From Lawsonella clevelandensis (GTDB lineage Bacteria > Actinomycetota > Actinomycetes > Mycobacteriales > Mycobacteriaceae): a stretch of DNA of 64,000 bases. The DNA lies in the NCBI RefSeq assembly GCF_001293125.1, contig NZ_CP009312.1, positions 1,796,552 through 1,860,551 on the forward strand, in the 5' to 3' direction. The position numbers and the translations under genes were made by a program. Below, one piece after another: positions 31,336 to 45,709 of this stretch. Numbering within the stretch: position 1 is the stretch's first letter; every line of letters begins with the position of its first letter. The notes under the pieces were generated by a model, which made no database searches, was not told the DNA's origin, and worked only from the letters and a program-made list of their open reading frames with translations.

Positions 31336-32541
31336 ATGCCAAAGCGTGTTGTACTGGCCTACTCCGGTGGCCTGGACACCTCCGTTGCTATCAGCTGGAT
31401 CGGCCACGAAACTGGTGCCGACGTGGTCGCGGTCTCTATTGACCTCGGTCAGGGGGGCGAGGACATGGAGTCCATCCGCCAGCGTGCCCTCGGCTGTGGC
31501 GCGGTGGAAGCGGTGGTCGTCGACGCTCGCGATGAATTCGCTGATGACTTCTGCCTGCCGGCTATCAAGGCCAACGCCATGTACCAGAACCAGTACCCGC
31601 TGGTATCTGCGCTGTCCCGTCCTCTCATCGTGAAACACCTCGCGGCTGCGGCCAAGGAATTCGGTGCAGACGCTATTGCTCACGGCTGTACTGGTAAGGG
31701 TAACGACCAGGTGCGTTTCGAGGTGGGCTTCAACGCCCTCGTTCCCAACGCTGAAGTTATTGCCCCGGTGCGTGACTACGCCTGGACCCGTGAGAAAGCT
31801 ATTGCTTTTGCAGAGGAGCACGACCTCCCCATTAATGTCACCAAGAAGTCCCCGTTCTCCATCGACCAGAACGTTTTCGGTCGTGCCGTGGAGACCGGCT
31901 ACTTGGAAGACCTGTGGAACGCCCCGACCAAGGACGTCTACTGCTACACCGAGGATCCCAGCGTGAACTGGGCTGCTCCCGATGAGGTCATCATCTCCTT
32001 CAAGGAAGGCAAGCCGGTCGCTCTCGATGGCCGCCAGATGAGCCTTCTCGAAATCATTCAAGAACTCAACCGTCGCGCTGGCGCCCAGGGTATTGGTCGC
32101 ATCGACATGGTGGAGGACCGTCTCGTTGGTATTAAGTCCCGCGAGATCTACGAAGCTCCCGGCGCCGTTACCCTCATCCGGGCTCACCGCGAGATGGAAA
32201 ACGTTTGCATGGAGCGCGAACTTACCCGTTTCAAGAACCGCATCGAAGACCGCTGGACTGAGCTGGTCTACGACGGCCTCTGGTACAGCCCTCTGAAGGA
32301 TTCCCTCGATGCTTTCATCGGCGAGTCTCAGAAGCACGTCACCGGCGATATCCGCCTGGTGATGCACGGAGGCAACATCAATGTGAACGGTCGTCGTTCG
32401 GACGAGTCTCTCTACGACTTCAACCTGGCTACCTACGACGAGGGTGACTCCTTCGATCAGACCCTCGCCAAGGGCTTCGTACAGCTGCACGGCCTGTCCA
32501 GCAAGATCAACGCGCAGCGTGATCAGCGTCTGGCTAACTAA
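31336..32541 (+). CDS. argG: Argininosuccinate synthase
   Basis: 401 aa. ATP-dependent condensation of citrulline and aspartate through citrullyl-AMP. The N-type ATP pyrophosphatase loop [16 protein letters not shown] is at the N-terminus, and [14 protein letters not shown] follows near residue 115. ATG at 31336 after AAGGAAAGG. Codon use looks more biased to C-ending codons than in the flanking genes, suggesting strong expression. A 95-bp gap with a possible promoter separates it from argR. Confidence 0.97.
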   Translation: MPKRVVLAYSGGLDTSVAISWIGHETGADVVAVSIDLGQGGEDMESIRQRALGCGAVEAVVVDARDEFADDFCLPAIKANAMYQNQYPLVSALSRPLIVKHLAAAAKEFGADAIAHGCTGKGNDQVRFEVGFNALVPNAEVIAPVRDYAWTREKAIAFAEEHDLPINVTKKSPFSIDQNVFGRAVETGYLEDLWNAPTKDVYCYTEDPSVNWAAPDEVIISFKEGKPVALDGRQMSLLEIIQELNRRAGAQGIGRIDMVEDRLVGIKSREIYEAPGAVTLIRAHREMENVCMERELTRFKNRIEDRWTELVYDGLWYSPLKDSLDAFIGESQKHVTGDIRLVMHGGNINVNGRRSDESLYDFNLATYDEGDSFDQTLAKGFVQLHGLSSKINAQRDQRLAN

Positions 32542-34029
<1,488 letters not shown>

Positions 34030-34067
34030 CGTTCTCTAGAAAGCTCTGCAGAAGAGAAGGAAGTGTC

Positions 34068-34289
34068 ATGTCTACTGAGATTGATCCTGCATTACTCAAG
34101 ATTTTGGCGTGCCCAGAGGACAAGGGGAGCGTGCTGTATGTTGCGGGCGAGTGTATCTACAACCCGCGTCTCCACAAGGCTTATCCCATCCGTGATGGTA
34201 TTCCCGTCATGCTGATGAACGAGGCCCGCCAGGTTTCTGATGCCGAGCATGAGCGGCTTATGGGTGTCGCCATTGATCCAAGGGCCTAA
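34068..34289 (+). CDS. Trm112-family small protein (UPF0434)
   Basis: 73 aa. Typical fold signature: LLKILACPEDKGSVLY, then NPRLHKAYPIRDGIPVMLMNEAR. The Cys of ACP is kept but the second Cys of the zinc-type version is not, as in most bacterial members. Eukaryotic Trm112 activates methyltransferases; the bacterial role is not established. ATG at 34068 follows GAAGGAAG. It lies between argH and tyrS, in the same direction. Confidence 0.88.
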   Translation: MSTEIDPALLKILACPEDKGSVLYVAGECIYNPRLHKAYPIRDGIPVMLMNEARQVSDAEHERLMGVAIDPRA

Positions 34290-34347
34290 ATGACCCATCA
34301 GCACAAGAAGTTTTACGTACGTCCACCACTACTAGGAGTTACTGGTC

Positions 34348-35616
34348 ATGGATAATATCATTGATGAACTGACGTGGCGCGGGCTGATTCAACAGTCCAC
34401 CGATATCGACGAGTTGCGCGATGCTATCAACGATGGACCGATTACCCTATATTGTGGTTTCGACCCCACGGGTCCTAGCTTGCATGCTGGTCACCTGATC
34501 CCGCTGCTTCTTCTGCGCCGCTTCCAGAAGGCAGGACATCGGCCGATTGTGATGGCGGGTGGGGCTACTGGTCTTATTGGTGATCCGCGTGACGTGGGCG
34601 AGCGCGTTATGAATTCAGAGGATACGGTTGCCGACTGGGCAGAGCGTATCAAGAACCAGCTTGAGCGTTTTGTCACGTTCGATGATTCCGAAACCGGTGC
34701 GATTGTTGAAAATAATATGCATTGGGTGGGGGAGATGTCGGCTATTGACTTCCTGCGTGGTTTGGGAAAGAGCTTTTCGCTGAACACGATGCTGTCGCGC
34801 GAAACCGTCAAGCGGCGTCTCGAGACTGATGGCATTTCCTACACCGAATTCTCTTACATGATCTTGCAGGCGAATGACTTTGTTGAGCTTAACCGTCGCT
34901 ACGGGTGTGTGCTGCAGGTGGGTGGCTCGGATCAGTGGGGCAATATTGTCGCCGGTATTGACCTTAACCGTCGTGTCAATAATGCCAAAGTGCACGGTAT
35001 TACGGTGCCATTGGTGACGAGCTCGGACGGTAAGAAGTTTGGTAAGTCCACTGGTGGCGGCTCACTCTGGCTTGATCCAGAGATGACGAGTCCCTACAAG
35101 TGGTACCAGTACTTCCTCAACACCAATGATGCGGACGTCATCAAGTACTTGCGCTGGTTTACCTTCCTGACGAAGGAGGAGCTAGACGAGTTAGCTACCG
35201 AAGTTGAGGCGAATCCCGGTGCGCGCAAGGCACAGCGGTGTCTGGCTGACGAGATGACGACGTTGGTCCATGGGAAAGTTGCGACTGAGGCCGTGAAAGC
35301 AGCGAGTGCGGCGCTCTTCGGAAAGGGAGACCTGCGTGCACTGGATGGTGCAACGCTGGGAGCTGCCCTGCAAGAAGCGGGAGCAATCGACATCGATAAG
35401 GATATGGGTGTCACAATTGTTGATCTACTGATCGAGACAGGCTTGTGCTCCTCAAAGGGAGAGGCTCGCCGCACCCTTAAAGAGGGTGGGTGCTCTGTGA
35501 ACAATGAACGGATCAATGACGAGTCATGGATTCCTGCAGGGGCAGACTTACTGCCGGGGAATTGGCTCTTGGTACGGCGCGGCAAGAAGAATGTGCGCGG
35601 TGTTCACATCAGGTAG
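34348..35616 (+). CDS. tyrS: Tyrosine-tRNA ligase
   Basis: 422 aa. Class I synthetase. The HIGH motif appears as HAGH (residues 46-49, after [10 protein letters not shown]) and KMSKS as KFGKS (~230-234), the usual TyrRS type 1 variants. [17 protein letters not shown] and GGSDQWGNI bind tyrosine and tRNA. A C-terminal S4 RNA-binding domain ([21 protein letters not shown]) is present. ATG at 34348 after AGGAG. A terminator follows at 35660. Confidence 0.97.
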   Translation: MDNIIDELTWRGLIQQSTDIDELRDAINDGPITLYCGFDPTGPSLHAGHLIPLLLLRRFQKAGHRPIVMAGGATGLIGDPRDVGERVMNSEDTVADWAERIKNQLERFVTFDDSETGAIVENNMHWVGEMSAIDFLRGLGKSFSLNTMLSRETVKRRLETDGISYTEFSYMILQANDFVELNRRYGCVLQVGGSDQWGNIVAGIDLNRRVNNAKVHGITVPLVTSSDGKKFGKSTGGGSLWLDPEMTSPYKWYQYFLNTNDADVIKYLRWFTFLTKEELDELATEVEANPGARKAQRCLADEMTTLVHGKVATEAVKAASAALFGKGDLRALDGATLGAALQEAGAIDIDKDMGVTIVDLLIETGLCSSKGEARRTLKEGGCSVNNERINDESWIPAGADLLPGNWLLVRRGKKNVRGVHIR

Positions 35617-35659
35617 CTGCAGCGATATGAAGTGCTGCTGAGCTAGTGTCTATGAATGG

Positions 35660-35698
35660 ACAAAGGCCCCATCCGACTACATCGGGTGGGGCCTTTGT
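35660..35698 (+). terminator. Terminator after tyrS
   Basis: A 17-bp stem with one G-T pair: ACAAAGGCCCCATCCGA (35660-35676) against 35682-35698, around a 5-nt loop. The T-run after it is short. It insulates tyrS from the rRNA operon region. Confidence 0.85.
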
Positions 35699-35699
35699 A

Positions 35700-35937
35700 T
35701 CTGAATAACTATTAACCAGGTTTGGCTAGTGAAAATGTCAGTTAATAACAATCTTCATCTATTAATTTTGGAGGAACTCTCTAAATTATGATGGTAGATT
35801 ATTTAAAATAGGAATTATTAACATATTCGGTAGTTATAGAAAACGTATATCGGGAATATGTATTACGAAGCAGTGAATCTGTTGAGAATCCGTATAAAAC
35901 CATCACATTGTTCGGAAACCAGGTTTGAACAGCCGAT
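35700..35937. other. AT-rich gene-free region upstream of the rRNA operon, with two palindromes
   Basis: No gene is seen. The stretch is clearly richer in A and T than the rest of the window, with runs such as ATTATTTAAAATAGG. AACCAGGTT occurs at 35714-35722, and the longer AAACCAGGTTT at 35916-35926. Both are exact palindromes around a central A and lie about 200 bp apart. The region could hold UP elements or regulator sites for rRNA transcription. Confidence 0.5.
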
Positions 35938-35966
35938 TTGCTAAACCCTGGAACGGTGCGTAATCT
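35938..35966 (+). promoter_or_regulatory. Candidate rRNA promoter P1
   Basis: TTGCTA at 35938-35943, 17-nt spacer, TAATCT at 35961-35966. Expected start near 35973, about 375 nt before 16S. It lies 11 bp after the second AAACCAGGTTT palindrome. Confidence 0.5.
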
Positions 35967-36113
35967 TTAACAGGTCAGCGAGACGCGGACACCGACCCGC
36001 CGAGGTAATCGGAATGGTGAACGAGGCTGGACGCGAAGCTGATTCTTACGGATTACCTTTCCGTCTCGTACGAATCACCTCCACGGTGAGATACGAAAAT
36101 TGCGGATCAGGAT

Positions 36114-36142
36114 TTGACACTGATTCCGCTGAGGGGTAACTT
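36114..36142 (+). promoter_or_regulatory. Candidate rRNA promoter P2
   Basis: A perfect -35 TTGACA at 36114-36119, 17-nt spacer, and -10 TAACTT at 36137-36142. Expected start near 36149, 200 nt before 16S. The strongest promoter match in the window. Confidence 0.65.
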
Positions 36143-36193
36143 AGAGAAGCGCTTTCCGCAAGGGGGCTAACGCCTGTATGCGGTGAGTGGATA

Positions 36194-36216
36194 TGTTGTT
36201 TGAGAACTCAACAGTG
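36194..36216 (+). promoter_or_regulatory. Antitermination/processing element (boxA type) before 16S
   Basis: The 23-nt segment starting TGTTGTTTGAGAACTCAACA is the actinobacterial rRNA leader boxA/processing motif. A near copy with few changes occurs before 23S at 38078-38100. Such elements bind Nus factors and keep RNA polymerase from terminating on untranslated rRNA. Confidence 0.65.
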
Positions 36217-36349
36217 TACTGATTTTATTGAATGCCAATTTTTTGTCTGCGCTCAACCCCCGTTGGGTGTGGATGTTTGTTTTCGAGTTTTTTGCTTGGA
36301 TCTTTCTTTTTTGTTCTGATTGCGGCCTTTGTGGTTGTGATTGTGATCT

Positions 36350-41234
<4,885 letters not shown>

Positions 41235-41317
41235 TTAAGTTTGTGTTTCGCGTTCACTGTATGGTGTCTGAGATGGCACGCTGATTCCCTGTTTTGGGGG
41301 TTTGCCGTCTGAATAGT

Positions 41318-41436
41318 GTTTCGGTGGTCATAGCTATGAGGAGACGCCCGGTCCCATTCCGAACCCGGAAGCTAAGCTCATACGCGCCGATGGTACTGCA
41401 CTCGGGAGGGTGTGGGAGAGTAGGTCGCCGCCGAAC
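41318..41436 (+). rRNA. 5S ribosomal RNA
   Basis: About 119 nt. GTTTCGGTGG at the 5' end pairs with CCGCCGAAC at the 3' end (helix I). The conserved core CGCCCGGTCCCATTCCGAAC is present. Lies 83 nt after 23S. Confidence 0.96.
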
Positions 41437-41445
41437 TTAACTTCG

Positions 41446-41482
41446 ACTACGGGGAGTCTCTGCGAGACTCCCCGTAGTTTTT
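41446..41482 (+). terminator. rRNA operon terminator
   Basis: A perfect 15-bp stem, 41446-41460 with 41464-41478, TGC loop, then TTTT. It is 10 nt after 5S and ends the rRNA operon. Confidence 0.95.
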
Positions 41483-41535
41483 GTTATATGGGCTTAAAAT
41501 AAAGCTACACACGGTATCTTCACCAAGGATGAGCA

Positions 41536-42582
41536 ATGGCAGAGAACAACAATCACCAGGGACGGCGCCGCGAGAATCGCTCCGGAACAAACTCCTCTGG
41601 GCGCTCATATAAGGGGCGGTCCGCCAACCGTTACAGCAACAATCGCTCGGACTGGTCGGGGCGTCCCTCTAACGAACGCTCTCGTCGCTCTAACGATCGA
41701 TACCGTACCTCGCACGACGAAAGCTGGGACAGTAATCGCACTGGGCATAACGAGAAACGCAATAATAGTCGTTTTGACGACAAACGTCACCAGGATCGTC
41801 GTGGCGGAAATCGCGGTCTGCGCGATACCCGTCAGTACAATACGCGCAGCTCGCACGCACCTCGGGGAGGAAAGGACCGTGACCGCCACGCCCACGGCAG
41901 TCCCCGTAACCGGCCAGTTAAAGGGCCTCAGATTCCCGAATGGGTTGACCCAAGTGCACTTCCCGGCGATATTCGTCGTGAGTTACACATGCTGTCCAAG
42001 GAGAATGCCGATCGGGTTGCGTCCCATATGATTGCCTCCTATGGGCTCATCGACGACGATCCTGATGCCGCCCTTGCTCACGCCTATGCTGCCCGCGACC
42101 ATGCTGGTCGTATCGCCGTCGTACGGGAGCATGCTGGCATCATCGCCTACCTCACCGGACATTGGCAGGAGGCTCTTGGAGAGCTGCGCACTGCCCGTCG
42201 CATTGGAGGAGGCCCGGGCCTTCTCAGCATTATGGCAGATTGCGAGCGTGGGCTTGGGCGTCCCGAACGCGCAATTGACATACTCAACAGCGAATACACC
42301 GCCTACCTTGACGCAGATGGGCGCGCTGAGCTTCTTATCGTCGTAGCCGGTGCTCGGGCTGATCTGGGGCAGCATGATGCCGCCATTGTTGTGTTAGAAC
42401 AAGGTAATCTTGATCCCACGCAGACGGGCGAAACCGCCGCACGTTACTTCTACGCCTATGCTGACGCGCTTTTGGCCGCGGGGCGCCGTGATGAAGCTAT
42501 CCCGTGGTTCCGGAATGCGGCCTCAATTGATGAGGAAGCAGTAACCGATGCGATGGAGCGCCTCGAGGAACTTGAGAGCTAG
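41536..42582 (+). CDS. TPR-like protein with Arg/Asn/Ser-rich disordered N-terminus
   Basis: 348 aa. Residues 1-~133 are low complexity and hydrophilic, dominated by Arg, Asn, Ser, Asp and Gly, with a strong positive charge and several RGG-like or RG steps (GGNRGLRD, APRGGKDRDRH). Residues ~135-348 form helical pairs like tetratricopeptide repeats (DDDPDAALAHAYAARDHAGRIAVVREHAGIIAYLTGHWQEALGELRTARRIGG). In mycobacteria a TPR protein sits at the same place before the HAD phosphatase and tlyA. Function unknown; the N-terminus suggests RNA or nucleic-acid contact, which would fit the rRNA and tlyA context. ATG at 41536, with AAGGA upstream. Confidence 0.88.
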   Translation: MAENNNHQGRRRENRSGTNSSGRSYKGRSANRYSNNRSDWSGRPSNERSRRSNDRYRTSHDESWDSNRTGHNEKRNNSRFDDKRHQDRRGGNRGLRDTRQYNTRSSHAPRGGKDRDRHAHGSPRNRPVKGPQIPEWVDPSALPGDIRRELHMLSKENADRVASHMIASYGLIDDDPDAALAHAYAARDHAGRIAVVREHAGIIAYLTGHWQEALGELRTARRIGGGPGLLSIMADCERGLGRPERAIDILNSEYTAYLDADGRAELLIVVAGARADLGQHDAAIVVLEQGNLDPTQTGETAARYFYAYADALLAAGRRDEAIPWFRNAASIDEEAVTDAMERLEELES

Positions 42583-42594
42583 GACCGATCCTTA

Positions 42595-43611
42595 GTGATA
42601 ACGTCCAACTACGACTGCTATCTCGTTGACCTGGACGGCACTGCGAACGTTGGCGACCTTCCCATCCCGCATGCCGTCACAGCACTTAATGCGCTAGGGG
42701 ATCGTGTCGTCTTTGTGACCAACAATGCCTCCCGTTCCCCCGAAACAGTGGCACAACGTCTTACTCGCATCGGATACCGTACCGACCCTCGGCACATCCT
42801 CACGAGTGCACAATTAGCATGTCAATTGCTTCGCGAAGAGCTCGCCCCCGGCACGGAAGTTCTTGTTCTGGGAGCTCCCTACCTCGAAGAACTTATTCGT
42901 CAATCCGGATTCGTGACAGTGCGAGACGAAACTCCAGTCACTGGAGCCGTCGTACAAGGACATTGTGACGACACTGGATGGCGGGAGCTCTCCTCGGCAG
43001 CCCGTGCTATTCGACAAGGCGCACGTTATTTTGCGACAAACCGCGATACGAGTCTTCCCAGTGAGCGTGGTTTGAACGTTGGTAATGGCGCAATGGTGGG
43101 CGCCGTCGAGATTTCCACCGGTGTACGAGCCACGACTGCAGGGAAGCCGTCCCCCAGAAGTATGCAACAGGCTGCTCATCTCGTCGGTGGACAGCACGCT
43201 CTAGTCATTGGCGATCGGCTGGATACCGATATTGAGGGCGGGGTCAACGCAGGATATGACACGCTTTGCGTCCTGACCGGAGTCATCACCGTCCCCGATA
43301 TCTGTAACGCAGCGCTGTCGCAGCGCCCCACATTTGTACTACCCAATCTCAGCTTCATTGCAGAAATTCTGACAGTGGATACTCGGCTGCGTCTCGACAC
43401 TATGCCTACCTCATATTCCTCCTCTCTTGTTGAATTGGAGATCGACACGCAGGGGAAAGCCATCGTGCACTTTCCCGACCATGCGGCGACATCGCGAGAC
43501 AAGCTTGCCGCTCTCATCCACCAGGCATGGCACAATAACCACTATGTGTACACCATCGTCGGGGCAACCGCGGACGATATGAAGGAGATCCGCACATGGA
43601 AGAATCTGTGA
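42595..43611 (+). CDS. HAD-IIA family phosphatase (possible glycerol-3-phosphate phosphatase)
   Basis: 338 aa from GTG at 42595. HAD motif I DLDGT (YLVDLDGTANVG), motif II VFVTNNASRSPETVA, the conserved Lys in TAGKPSPRSM, and motif III IGDRLDTDIEGGVNAGYDTLCVLTGV. These define the class IIA NagD/PGP type. The mycobacterial gene in the same position is reported to dephosphorylate glycerol-3-phosphate, so that substrate is a family-based guess. The C-terminal ~70 residues go beyond the core. It overlaps the next small gene by 16 bp. Confidence 0.88.
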   Translation: MITSNYDCYLVDLDGTANVGDLPIPHAVTALNALGDRVVFVTNNASRSPETVAQRLTRIGYRTDPRHILTSAQLACQLLREELAPGTEVLVLGAPYLEELIRQSGFVTVRDETPVTGAVVQGHCDDTGWRELSSAARAIRQGARYFATNRDTSLPSERGLNVGNGAMVGAVEISTGVRATTAGKPSPRSMQQAAHLVGGQHALVIGDRLDTDIEGGVNAGYDTLCVLTGVITVPDICNAALSQRPTFVLPNLSFIAEILTVDTRLRLDTMPTSYSSSLVELEIDTQGKAIVHFPDHAATSRDKLAALIHQAWHNNHYVYTIVGATADDMKEIRTWKNL

Positions 43612-43814
43612 CTCCACCGACCCCAGCAACAGTGGCAGCTCATGTACATGGTTTCTCTGGAATGACCCCGGATACGGTACGCCAGGAAGTGGCGGACTAT
43701 TTGTCCGCAACTGTTGAGAATGCTGACGACATCGCAAGTGTTGTAGAGATTTTCGGAGCTGCGCACGATGTGTTGACGAATGCTCTCGATGCCGTCGAAG
43801 ACGAACTGGACTAG
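43596..43814 (+). CDS. Small acidic conserved protein before tlyA
   Basis: 72 aa, strongly acidic, no Cys, no membrane segment; ends in LDAVEDELD. The sequence reads as helical (TVRQEVADYLSATVENADDIASVVEIFGAAHDVLTNALDAV). Starts with ATG inside the end of the HAD gene, with AAGGAG upstream. A small gene of similar size occupies the same place in mycobacteria (between the phosphatase and tlyA), which supports it being real. Function unknown. Confidence 0.75.
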   Translation: MEESVTPPTPATVAAHVHGFSGMTPDTVRQEVADYLSATVENADDIASVVEIFGAAHDVLTNALDAVEDELD

Positions 43815-43844
43815 TCTCGCGTACTCAAGGAAGAAGGAAAGTAT

Positions 43845-44738
43845 ATGGCGCCTCGTCTCCGCGCCGACGCAGAATTAGTGCGCCGCAAACTTGCCCGCTC
43901 CCGCGAGCACGCCGCAGAGCTGATCAAGACGGGTCGAGTGACGTGCAACGGTCTCCCGGTGAAAAAACCTGCCAGTATCGTCGACCCTAATGCGGCCCTC
44001 CTCGTCGAAGAGTTGGAAGAATACAAATGGGCTAGTCGTGGCGCACATAAACTGCTTGGTGCGCTGGACGCATTCGGGCCGCAAGGCTTAACTGTAGCGG
44101 GGAAACGCTGCCTTGACGCGGGTGCCTCAACAGGGGGATTCACCGATGTGCTGCTTGCACATGATGCCGCACATGTTATCGGAGTTGATGTTGGGTACGG
44201 ACAAATGGTGTGGAGGCTACAAAGCGATCCACGGGTCACAGTGCTCGATCGTACCAATGTCCGCTCTATTAACGCTGATGTCCTTGGGGGGCCGGTAGAC
44301 CTCGTAGTGTCGGACCTTTCCTTTATCTCCTTAACATTGGTCCTTGAGGCTTTATTGGCCTGCTGTACGCAGGGTACCCAGATGATGCTGATGGTGAAAC
44401 CGCAGTTTGAAGTTGGAAAACACAACGTTGGAGCGGGGGGAGTAGTGCGCGATCCCGCACAGCGCCACGCTGCGATATGCCAGGTTGCACAGCGAGCTCT
44501 CGAACTTGGAATGGGTATTCGGGACATTGCCGCGTCTCCACTTCCAGGACCATCTGGGAATGTCGAGTACTTCCTGTGGATTGACGCGCACCCTTCTCCA
44601 ACCACCTCGATCGGGCCTGGTAAAGAGCCTGATCAGCAGCAGGGTAAGATGCCATTGTGTATCCTGGGTACGAATGAGAAAGCACTATCCGAGTTAGCTG
44701 CCCTTGCAGCTAGTGCAGTAGAAAAGGGACCCCAGTAA
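43845..44738 (+). CDS. tlyA: 16S/23S rRNA 2'-O-cytidine methyltransferase TlyA
   Basis: 297 aa. N-terminal S4 domain (residues ~1-62, RLRADAELVRRKLARSREHAAELIKTGRVTCNGLPV) followed by an FtsJ-like Rossmann domain: SAM-binding CLDAGASTGGFTDVLL, VIGVDVGYGQMVW, LVVSDLSFISL, and MLMVKPQFEVGK. Known family members methylate C1409 of 16S and C1920 of 23S rRNA, and their loss gives capreomycin resistance. The rRNA operon is 6 kb upstream. The stop codon overlaps the nadK start (TAATG). Confidence 0.94.
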   Translation: MAPRLRADAELVRRKLARSREHAAELIKTGRVTCNGLPVKKPASIVDPNAALLVEELEEYKWASRGAHKLLGALDAFGPQGLTVAGKRCLDAGASTGGFTDVLLAHDAAHVIGVDVGYGQMVWRLQSDPRVTVLDRTNVRSINADVLGGPVDLVVSDLSFISLTLVLEALLACCTQGTQMMLMVKPQFEVGKHNVGAGGVVRDPAQRHAAICQVAQRALELGMGIRDIAASPLPGPSGNVEYFLWIDAHPSPTTSIGPGKEPDQQQGKMPLCILGTNEKALSELAALAASAVEKGPQ

Positions 44739-45700
44739 TGTCGGAGTCACAGCCCCCTACGCGCAGCCATACAGGTTTTGTTCCCAACCGTGTGCTCATC
44801 GTCGGATACTCCTATGATGCCCCCCAGATCGCCACTGAGGTCGCTGACTATTTGCGCAGCAAAGGTATTAGCAGCAGCATTCTCGACAAAGACCCCTGGA
44901 ATGAGCCGCCGGGTGCTTACTCAGCATCCATTATCGATGGTGCACGCACTATTGCCGCCTCAAGTGATCTCATTATTGTGTTAGGAGGCGACGGAAGTTT
45001 CTTGCGCGGTACCGATTTGGCGCATGGAGCGGACATCCCGCTGATCGGTATCAATATGGGGCACGTTGGCTTCTTAGCAGAGTTGGAAGCCGATCATATT
45101 TGGGATGCTCTTGACAGACTTGTCGAAGGGAACTTCACCATCGAAGACCGGATGACCATAGACGTGGATGTTATTTCCGGTGATCGAGTGCGTACAGGAA
45201 GCTGGGCTATTAACGAACTCAGTTTGGAAAAGGCGAGCCACCGAGGCATTCTCGAGGCAACCTTGGCTATAGATAATCGGCCGGTATCGAGCTATGCCTG
45301 TGATGGAATGTTCGTATCCACCCCAACTGGCTCGACCGCCTACGCCTTCTCCGCAGGGGCCCCAGTAGTGTGGCCTCAGATGGATGCAATGCTTGTTATG
45401 CCGAATAACGCACATGGTCTCTTCACCCGTCCCCTCGTTGTTTCTCCCGACTCTCTGGTGACCATTGATGTAAACTGTGGCCGCGGTCTAGCGATGGCTT
45501 ATCTCGACGGTTACCGCGGAATACGAGTGGAACATGGGGAACGGATTCTCGCCCGCAAAGGATCCCGCCCAGTTCGTATGATTCGCCTCGACACCAGCCC
45601 ATTTGCGGACAAACTTGTGCGGAAGTTTCATCTTCCGGTAAAGGGATGGCGCGATGTTTTACGCCATACAGCCCCCCACAAAAATGATCCCATCGGTTAA
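44738..45700 (+). CDS. nadK: NAD kinase
   Basis: 320 aa. Phosphorylates NAD to NADP; bacterial enzymes of this group often use ATP or polyphosphate. Signature GGDGSFLRGTDLAHGADIPLIGINMGHVGFLAEL (GGDG loop near residue 87) and YACDGMFVSTPTGSTAYAFSAGAPVVWP with the NE/D-type second motif NELSLEKASHRG. Translationally coupled to tlyA by start/stop overlap; recN follows 9 bp later. NADPH supply connects to argC and Gdh encoded in the window. Confidence 0.95.
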   Translation: MSESQPPTRSHTGFVPNRVLIVGYSYDAPQIATEVADYLRSKGISSSILDKDPWNEPPGAYSASIIDGARTIAASSDLIIVLGGDGSFLRGTDLAHGADIPLIGINMGHVGFLAELEADHIWDALDRLVEGNFTIEDRMTIDVDVISGDRVRTGSWAINELSLEKASHRGILEATLAIDNRPVSSYACDGMFVSTPTGSTAYAFSAGAPVVWPQMDAMLVMPNNAHGLFTRPLVVSPDSLVTIDVNCGRGLAMAYLDGYRGIRVEHGERILARKGSRPVRMIRLDTSPFADKLVRKFHLPVKGWRDVLRHTAPHKNDPIG

Positions 45701-45709
45701 CCTAGCGTT

